A stretch of 64,000 nucleotides of DNA from Flavobacterium zepuense. Its GTDB lineage: Bacteria > Bacteroidota > Bacteroidia > Flavobacteriales > Flavobacteriaceae. Position numbers and translations under genes: made by a program. The notes beneath the pieces are model-generated. The model was not told the DNA's origin, made no database searches, and saw only the letters and a list, made by a program, of their open reading frames with translations. The stretch is taken from assembly GCF_007097145.1 (NCBI RefSeq), contig NZ_VJVZ01000007.1:1-64000 (forward strand), read 5' to 3'. Below, piece after piece: positions 61,460 to 64,000 of the stretch (positions are counted from its first letter, which is position 1; every line of letters begins with the position of its first letter).

Positions 61460-63961
61460 TTACTTTACTAAAAACAATGCATTGCTAAACAACAGGTTAC
61501 CACTTTCCCAAAATCCGCGGAACAGCGGGTTATCAACCATATAAATTACAGAACCCCTACCCTTTTGCTCAACTGCAAAAGTTACCGTATTGGGCAATTT
61601 CCTTTTTAGGCTACTGCCAATGAACCCAAAACTTTTAAACTTTGAAGGTACATAAGCCACATTTTGAGCACCTTTTAAAAGTTGGTAGCGCGACGATGAT
61701 GTTTTCATACTAAAATAGCTATTGCCAAGCCCGTAGCTTAACGGATGGCTCCCATCAAGCACATTCTCTACAATAGCCCCGGAAACCGACATGGAGAGCT
61801 CGCGCCTTAACAAGCTTTCTGATGTGAAGTAACGGGCATCAAGGCTTTCTTTGTCATCCAGCTCTTTCTCTATGGCTTTACCTGCATCGCTGGCATAGCG
61901 GGTTAAGCTATAACTGGTGCGGTCTTCAAAAATATTTAAGGCACCACCCATAGCTATTACCTTACCACCGTTATTGATAAAAGTGTCCAGCTGCATTTTC
62001 TCGGTATCCGAAAACTCATAATACCCATCGGCCAGGATAATGGTGTTGAACTCGGTAAAATCTATCCTACTGAACTTATCGGCATCTATAATACTAACAG
62101 GGTAATCTATAATTTCGTCCATGTAAAACCAGGCCTGCCCAAAATCGGTAGCACTAACCGAACTACCCGATAGCAACAGCACTTTTGGGGCTTCAAGCAG
62201 CGGATAGGACTCGGCACCCAGATCGGCACCCGTTACGGCAAAACCACTCTCTATAACTTCGTAGTCGCGCTTGCCTTCCAGCATTACACTCATTGTCTGT
62301 TCAAATTGTGAAATATTAGGGTTATCACCCTTTAGTATTACCAAGTCGCCGGGGCTTACTTTAATACCCCTGTACAGCGATGGCTTGGTGGCCGACCGTA
62401 CCCTTATCTTATTTTTATGCAGCAGCGAAAGTACCTTTACCGATGCCCTGCCATTCCACGGAACGTAGTAGGCATATACCCTTTCATACTCAAATTTGCC
62501 CTTATAGGTAATCTCTTTTTTTGTAGCTACCTGAATATCTCGTTTAACAGCGTAGCTCTCAACCCCAAAGGCATGCGGCAGTGCCCAAGCGGTAATATCA
62601 TATGACAGGCTATCGCTTAAGCGCTGCACCGGCTCAAACAATACCTGTGTAAGTACTGCCTTAGGCTGGTTTACGCTAATTATAAGATCGTTAGTTTCCA
62701 GCGTAAAATCTTTATCCTTATCGGCCTGGTAGCTGTATCCAGAGAGTTTTTTAGACTCGTTAGCGTAAGCATACTGTATTTTATTGCGTGTAAGTAGTTT
62801 AGCAAGTTCTTCGGTTTTACCGCTGTTCTTAACTATATAGGTTTCATACTTACCCTTAGGATGTTCGCGGCTGTCTTTAAAATACGTCCTAAAGTTTTTA
62901 ACCAGCTTGTCTTTTTGCCAGGCAGCTGTTTCAACAGCTGTTAGTACTGCGGAGGTGTGGTGCGTAATCCTGTCCTGTAGTGTTAGTATGCCCCCATTAT
63001 CCATTTGCACGGCACGGCCAGCACCTATACCTCCCTGCTCATAGGTCATGCCCACCGCACCATTAAAGGTTGGGTAGGTATCGCCATAGCTTGGGTAAAA
63101 CAAATCGAATACCTCTCGGGTGTAGTAACTCCACCCCTGTGCATCAAAATTTTTGGCAGTCATTTCGCCAATAGCGGTATGAAAATCCTTTTGCGATTGT
63201 GTAATATAATCGTGCATGGGCTCTGCCGGTGGTGGAAAAAAGTACGGCTCATTGTAGCCCATTTCGTGCACATCTACATGTACCATAGGCATCCACTCGT
63301 TATATACAAGCATTCGCTGTTGCGTTTCCTGCTGAATTTGCCATGCCCAGTCGCGGTTAAGGTCGTAACCGTAATGGTTTTGGCGGCCACCGGGCCAGGG
63401 CTCCATATGCTCCCTGTCAGATATTCCCGGGTGTGTCTCTTTACCGCTTACGGTTCGCAACCAGTTGCCATAACGTGAGTATCCGTCGGGGTTAAGGCAA
63501 GGGTCTATAATAACAATGGTATTCTGCAGCCACTCTTTAGTGGCGGCATTGTTAGGGTTAACAAGTTCAAAACCAACATTCATGGCACTTTCGGCAGCGG
63601 CGGGCTCGTTACCATGCACATTAAAACTAAGCCAAACTATGGCTTTATCGCTTGTTGCAGAAGGCTTAACATCCGACAATCCGGCCTGGTACAAATGGTT
63701 CTGGCGGATGTTTTCAATATCTTTTAAATTTTCGGGGGTAGAAATTATGTAGGTATTCAGGCCGCGGCCTTCGGTGGTTTGCCCGTACGGGCGATGCTGA
63801 ATCCCTTGTGAGTTTTGGGTGAGATAGGCAAAATAGCTTTCAAGTTGATAGTAGTATGTTACCTGTTTACCGTAGGCGGGTAAAAATTCGACCGGGCTTT
63901 TAAGCTGTGCGTTTATTGTAAGGGTTAGCAACAGTACAAATGCCGAAAGTATTTTTTTCAT
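61460..63961 (-). CDS. exported M14-family zinc carboxypeptidase
   Basis: 833 residues with a signal peptide (to about residue 19, TINAQ). The M14 domain spans about 25-360. His116 and Glu119 (SFNVHGNEPAAAESAM) and His232 (HVDVHEMGYNEPYFFP) are likely zinc ligands. LNPDGYSRYGNW and YGYDLNRDWAWQ are also conserved. The C-terminal 400 residues include a glutamine-amidotransferase-like region (VLLLSGSSVSATDFGQAW, FINNGGKVIAMGGALNIFED). It removes C-terminal residues from peptides in the periplasm. The full coding frame lies within the window. Confidence 0.93.
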   Translation of the reverse strand: MKKILSAFVLLLTLTINAQLKSPVEFLPAYGKQVTYYYQLESYFAYLTQNSQGIQHRPYGQTTEGRGLNTYIISTPENLKDIENIRQNHLYQAGLSDVKPSATSDKAIVWLSFNVHGNEPAAAESAMNVGFELVNPNNAATKEWLQNTIVIIDPCLNPDGYSRYGNWLRTVSGKETHPGISDREHMEPWPGGRQNHYGYDLNRDWAWQIQQETQQRMLVYNEWMPMVHVDVHEMGYNEPYFFPPPAEPMHDYITQSQKDFHTAIGEMTAKNFDAQGWSYYTREVFDLFYPSYGDTYPTFNGAVGMTYEQGGIGAGRAVQMDNGGILTLQDRITHHTSAVLTAVETAAWQKDKLVKNFRTYFKDSREHPKGKYETYIVKNSGKTEELAKLLTRNKIQYAYANESKKLSGYSYQADKDKDFTLETNDLIISVNQPKAVLTQVLFEPVQRLSDSLSYDITAWALPHAFGVESYAVKRDIQVATKKEITYKGKFEYERVYAYYVPWNGRASVKVLSLLHKNKIRVRSATKPSLYRGIKVSPGDLVILKGDNPNISQFEQTMSVMLEGKRDYEVIESGFAVTGADLGAESYPLLEAPKVLLLSGSSVSATDFGQAWFYMDEIIDYPVSIIDADKFSRIDFTEFNTIILADGYYEFSDTEKMQLDTFINNGGKVIAMGGALNIFEDRTSYSLTRYASDAGKAIEKELDDKESLDARYFTSESLLRRELSMSVSGAIVENVLDGSHPLSYGLGNSYFSMKTSSSRYQLLKGAQNVAYVPSKFKSFGFIGSSLKRKLPNTVTFAVEQKGRGSVIYMVDNPLFRGFWESGNLLFSNALFLVK

Positions 63962-64000
63962 GTTGTGCGGTTAAAAACCCAAATGTAAGGAAATTATGAA

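Overview
The window comes from a Bacteroidota chromosome, most likely Flavobacteriaceae (Flavobacterium-like). The reasons are type IX secretion sorting tails, TTG/TAnnTTTG-style promoters instead of TTGACA/TATAAT, the type II-C Cas9 lineage, paired YD-repeat/RHS proteins of the Bacteroidota kind, and DnaK, OxyR and LpxD of that phylum. The genus is inferred, not proven.

Layout. (1) 1-3.5 kb: a truncated gene end, small secreted and zinc-ribbon proteins, a membrane-anchored LytTR regulator, a small gene broken by an in-frame amber stop, and an XRE repressor with four operator-like sites at exact 21-bp spacing. (2) 3.9-13.2 kb: a secreted repeat protein, two very large YD-repeat/RHS exported proteins, the second ending in a GIY-YIG nuclease-like tip, then a leucine-rich-repeat gene that is probably the cognate immunity gene. 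This reads as a polymorphic toxin locus. (3) 13.4-17.3 kb, minus strand: an HNH/NUMOD endonuclease, a small membrane protein, a MobB-type relaxase, a MobC/MobA-type accessory protein, an oriT-like cluster of repeats, and a primase-like protein. This is the core of a mobilizable element; no integrase is in view. (4) 17.7-28.7 kb: a complete type II-C CRISPR-Cas locus. A divergent tracrRNA is followed by cas9-cas1-cas2 and an array of 63 repeats of 47 bp with 62 spacers. The anti-repeat shows that crRNAs are read from the minus strand, toward the cas genes. Each repeat carries a near-consensus Bacteroidota promoter (TTG-N19-TACTTTTA), so crRNAs can start inside every repeat. Degenerate repeats at the far right put the old end there. 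A spacer in the oldest position and one near the young end target almost the same sequence.

(5) 29.0-33.3 kb: tRNA-Arg(TCT), then a SnoaL-like protein, an aldo/keto reductase with its AraC-type regulator, and a CarboxypepD-regulatory-domain protein. (6) 33.4-41.8 kb: a sugar locus with a DUF1080 (3-keto-glycoside hydrolase family) protein, two TIM-barrel isomerases, a Gfo/Idh/MocA dehydrogenase, a NupG-like symporter, a glycosyltransferase and a GH1 beta-glucosidase. It fits oxidation of glycosides at C3 and their cleavage. (7) 42-52 kb: a JmjC-like cupin, LpxD, hydrolases, an OxyR with both sensing cysteines divergent from an esterase and an OsmC peroxidase, a thiolase and an NlpC/P60 peptidase. 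(8) 52-64 kb: a GH5 lipoprotein, a frameshifted T9SS cargo gene, DnaK, a PAS histidine kinase with its receiver, a GH114-like lipoprotein, two unknowns and an M14 carboxypeptidase.

Regions 5-8 look like ordinary chromosome; regions 1-4 are accessory. The most interesting parts are the CRISPR locus with its repeat-embedded promoters and re-acquired spacer, the toxin/immunity pair, the oriT-like site and the phased operators.
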